A stretch of 64,000 nucleotides of DNA, taken from the NCBI RefSeq assembly GCF_949628215.1, contig NC_134276.1, forward strand, positions 102,861,799 to 102,925,798. Reading direction: 5' to 3'. This DNA comes from Phalacrocorax aristotelis (taxonomy: Eukaryota > Chordata > Aves > Suliformes > Phalacrocoracidae). Both the position numbers and the translations under genes were made by a program. The notes beneath the pieces were generated by a model, which did no database searches, was not told the DNA's origin, and worked only from the letters and a program-made list of their open reading frames with translations. Below are positions 60,913-64,000 of the stretch, one piece after another. Position 1 is the stretch's first letter. Each line of letters opens with the position of its first letter.

Positions 60913-62028
60913 ATGCTGACTAACAACATAGGTCATCAAGTGGTACGTCAAGCAATGATTCCAAGAAAACTGAAGCCATTTCCCTACATTTGTGGCAACA
61001 GAATGTTGTCGGGTTACAAACCTAAAAGCAACGTCAAGGACTCTTACAAAATTCTTGAGCTTGAGGAAGGATGTTCCCTTGATGATATCAGAAATTCGTA
61101 TCGAAGTCTTGCTAAAAAATACCACCCAGACAGCGGTTCTGCCACAGCTGACTCTGAAGCATTTATGAAAGTAGAAGAAGCATACAGAGTCGTGCTCAGT
61201 GATGCAGCGACCAAAAAGAAATCGAACGAGAATAATGAAGAGGAGGAAGATCAGTTCAAAGCAAAAGCACCACAGCACAGGCACTACTTGAGTTTTGAAG
61301 GCGTTGGTATTGGAACACCAAGCCAAAGAGAAAAGCAGTACATGCAGTTTCGAGTAGACCGTGCTACTGAACAAGTGTTGGAGTACCGGAAGAAGAGACT
61401 TGAAAGCCAGTACGCTGTGACGGACCTGATGAAAGCCAAAGACGTGAAGCAGAGCAAAAAGGTGAAAATAACTCAGGCGGTTGAACGGTTGGTTGAGGAC
61501 CTCATCCAGGAGTCGATGGCGAAAGGAGACTTTGACAACCTCAGTGGCAAAGGAAAACCTTTGCAGAAGTTTTCAGACTGTCCGCATATCGACCCTATGA
61601 CTCACAACTTGAACAGGATTCTGATAGATAATGGTTACCAGCCAGAGTGGATCCTGATGCAGAAAGAAATCCGGGAAACCATTGAGCGGTTAAGGAAGAG
61701 TATCGTGGCATCTAGAAGTAAGCTTGGAGGGCCAATGACGCCATATAGGCAGAAGCAATGGAATCGTATTTGTGAGCAATTCATAGAAGATATCAGGAAA
61801 TTAAATAAGAGAATTGACAACTTCAATTTAGTAGTTCCTATTCTGAGCAGACAAATGGTGCACTTCAGTGCAGACAAAGAAATTGCTCGAGCACAAAAGA
61901 CTTACGAAGCTTTGATGGAAAACAGAGAGGCTTCTAACTCAGACACAAAGGAAAACGAAGAGGAGAATGTTAAAAGGTTTGGGTGGAAGTCGTCTCTATT
62001 GAAGTGGTTAAACCTCTCGTTGAAATAA
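60913..62028 (+). CDS. DNAJC28: DNAJC28, DnaJ (Hsp40) homologue subfamily C member 28
   Basis: This is a single-exon CDS of 371 codons. The human protein is about 390 residues. The J domain covers about residues 43-100 and keeps the HPD tripeptide (KKYHPDSG, residues 71-73) needed to stimulate Hsp70 ATPase. The C-terminal half carries the DUF1992-type block ([11 protein letters not shown], then [14 protein letters not shown]). The first 42 residues have no Asp or Glu and several Arg and Lys, as in mitochondrial presequences. Basic residues near the end ([18 protein letters not shown]) may form an amphipathic tail. The start is the ATG after a short upstream ORF, and no longer in-frame N terminus is apparent. 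The gene follows GART on the same strand in other vertebrates; here the inverted GART copy lies between them. Its cellular role is poorly known. Confidence 0.95.
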   Translation: MLTNNIGHQVVRQAMIPRKLKPFPYICGNRMLSGYKPKSNVKDSYKILELEEGCSLDDIRNSYRSLAKKYHPDSGSATADSEAFMKVEEAYRVVLSDAATKKKSNENNEEEEDQFKAKAPQHRHYLSFEGVGIGTPSQREKQYMQFRVDRATEQVLEYRKKRLESQYAVTDLMKAKDVKQSKKVKITQAVERLVEDLIQESMAKGDFDNLSGKGKPLQKFSDCPHIDPMTHNLNRILIDNGYQPEWILMQKEIRETIERLRKSIVASRSKLGGPMTPYRQKQWNRICEQFIEDIRKLNKRIDNFNLVVPILSRQMVHFSADKEIARAQKTYEALMENREASNSDTKENEEENVKRFGWKSSLLKWLNLSLK

Positions 62029-62250
62029 GATAATACTAATTCATCTGTCTTGTCAAGATTTTGAATGCACTTCATTAATGAAACTTGTAGCACTAGAGAA
62101 GTTTCAGGTAGACTGAAAGTGTAAAATCCACTGTCCACTGTTACATCAGTTAAAAGAAATTGGGTTGTCTGATGTTCATTTGCAGGTGCTTAATTGATTT
62201 ATTTGTGAGTATTGTTAAGGAACAAATAAATTCACTTATCCTCTTGCAGC
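62029..62250 (+). other. DNAJC28: DNAJC28 3' UTR with polyadenylation signal
   Basis: Noncoding sequence follows the TAA and leads to AATAAA at 62225-62230, about 200 bp past the stop. This predicts a short 3' UTR ending near 62250. Confidence 0.6.
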
Positions 62251-64000
62251 TCATTTTACTTCTGCTTAACTCAAAATTAATGCTTTGCTTCAGCATAATC
62301 ACTTTTACAGTCTGTTATCTCTGCAAAACATGAAACTGAGGCATAACAAAAACATTTTAAGGGCAAAGAGGGCAAAGTGGAAGTGAAAGTTTTGCTGTGC
62401 CCTGTTTGACCTTTGTCCTTTTTTACTTAAATGTTTACAGTTCATAAACTGTTGACAGGTCTAATGCATTTTTTTAAAAGTACATTCATGTCTTCAAGGT
62501 TAAATGGGAATGAGGGGAGGATTCTGGATGTCAGGACTTTTGCGGAAATCCATTTTTGGATCTGGCTTTTAACAAAGAACAGGAGGAGTTTCAGAAAGCA
62601 TCCGAGCAAATACGGAAGACTGGCTGAAACTGTACCCTAGTCGCAGGGCTTTCTGGAGGTGAGAGGAGAAGAAATACTAATTTTCAAAAGTAATTGCACC
62701 ATTTAAATATTTTAGAATATTGGTATCAAAGAACTTACTATGAAATATTGCTGTTCTATTAAAGTTTCTGGGCGATGAAAGCTCCATGATGTCAAAGATT
62801 TATTTATCTTTGGTAACCTCTCAGCTCCCCACACAATCTGATTTTCCTGGAGGGGTTTGCTTTTGAAAAGGTGTCGCTGGATCTCTTGGTATCTTTGTGG
62901 GCCCCCTTCCTCCCTTGCGCCTCCACAACTCAGACCATCACCGTCTCCGCCTGTGCAGGAGTTGTGCCGTGCCCTGCCTGTCTGTAGGAAGATGTCCCAC
63001 AGGCTCGGGTGTGCCAGGGAGCGGGAATTTCAGAGTTTCAGAAATGAAAGCTAGATAATGATTGCAACCATCCTTTAGCAGATGCCCCAGCACCAGCAGA
63101 GTCTGGGTTAATGTGTTTGCTTTTGGGCAGGTAACGCTGCATGTGCTTCTTTTGGTCTTTGTGATCTTGCTCATCTAGATGACCTCATAACATTAACAAA
63201 CCTTTTTGTAGGAATTAAGGTGGCAACAGTAAAAAGAACAGCAGTGTGTGCAGAATGATCTGTTGCCCCTCAGTAATGCCACTGGGATGCTTGTGCTGTG
63301 CTGTGCCCTGGTGTTAGCTGAAAGGATTAGCTCATGGCGATGCATTCCTTTCTGCTGAGATTCAGCAAGGAGGCAGGGGTGCACTAGCAGTGCATGGGTC
63401 AGTTGGGTCAGCCAGTGATTAATGTCCTCCTCAGTGGCTCTCCGAGTCTGCAAAGGTGGTAAGAAATAATGGGTGTCTTAAGAGGAGTTAAGTCCTGACT
63501 TAACTGTGGTGAAGGGGGAACAAACTGGGTGTGTGATCTTGATCTGCCGTGTAAGTAGCCCAGTCTAAATGCTCAGAAAGAAGAATAAGGTTACATGGCA
63601 GTCCTCTGCCTCTGGGGAGTCGATAGGAGTTCAGATTGCTGTCATTTCCTTTGGGATATGGATAGGATTCATTTTGATCATGGTGTTAGACCGGGTGATA
63701 CCAGAAGGCTTTGACTTCATAAGCTCCTCGCTCATTTTAGCAGCTGTGTGTTTGAATGTCTGTTTATTTTGATAACTTACCTATGCATTCTTGCTTTTAA
63801 TGAAAACCATAAATTAAACATACTTTTATGGAAGTTCTTTGACATAGTACACTTAAAAAAAGATCAGATTTTGATTCTCATTACGATCTACAGGAACTGG
63901 ATCTGAATTGCTGTTCAGACTAATCCAGTGGCGGATTTAAAAAGAGCTAATTGCAAATGGAATTCATTGCACAAGAGTGAATAGAAACCTGACTGCAATA
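62251..64000. other. Intergenic sequence, nothing recognised
   Basis: Only short ORFs occur here, including one at 63569-63772 with a hydrophobic C-terminal half. None resembles a protein I know. TMEM50B is expected further right from vertebrate gene order, but none of its exons was found here. Confidence 0.5.

Noticed and set aside
63569..63772. Hydrophobic 67-codon ORF as an exon of TMEM50B or another membrane protein
   Set aside because: It does not resemble TMEM50B as I know it and has no supporting splice context. Probably chance.

Overview
The window is vertebrate nuclear DNA, almost certainly from a bird. The evidence is the long GT-AG introns, two CR1 LINE fragments (one ending in the CR1-type ATTCTATG 3' tail), an avian-looking LTR, and proteins that resemble chicken GART and DNAJC28 as I remember them. 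The species cannot be named from the sequence. There are no prokaryotic features.

Layout. (1) 1-25.7 kb, + strand: the 3' 18 coding exons of GART, the trifunctional purine enzyme (GARS, AIRS and GAR transformylase domains). The first three coding exons lie to the left of the window. Every exon is in phase and every catalytic motif I checked is intact. (2) 25.7-26.7 kb: a short spacer between two convergent 3' UTRs. (3) 26.7-53.3 kb (promoter perhaps near 55.2 kb), - strand: a second, complete GART-like gene lying tail-to-tail with GART. It has 21 coding exons at the same intron positions and one uninterrupted 1,033-codon frame. It has lost signature or catalytic residues in all three enzyme domains. 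(4) CR1 LINEs at 31.6-32.1 and 33.4-36.6 kb lie in introns of this second gene. (5) 57.2-58.3 kb: LTR remnants and a 67-bp tandem duplication. (6) 58.76-59.5 kb: a CpG island with NRF1-like sites, followed by DNAJC28 on the + strand (single-exon CDS 60913-62028). (7) 62.2-64 kb: nothing recognised.

Interpretation. The order GART, DNAJC28 on the same strand matches the ancestral vertebrate order as I know it from human chromosome 21. The + copy is therefore the orthologue, and the inverted copy was inserted between the two genes. The introns of the two copies do not look alike and coding divergence is large, so the duplication is old. An open frame through 21 exons despite that divergence, combined with loss of catalytic residues in every domain, suggests a retained GART-derived pseudoenzyme. 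I consider this the most interesting content of the window. I cannot say from memory whether this paralogue has been described.
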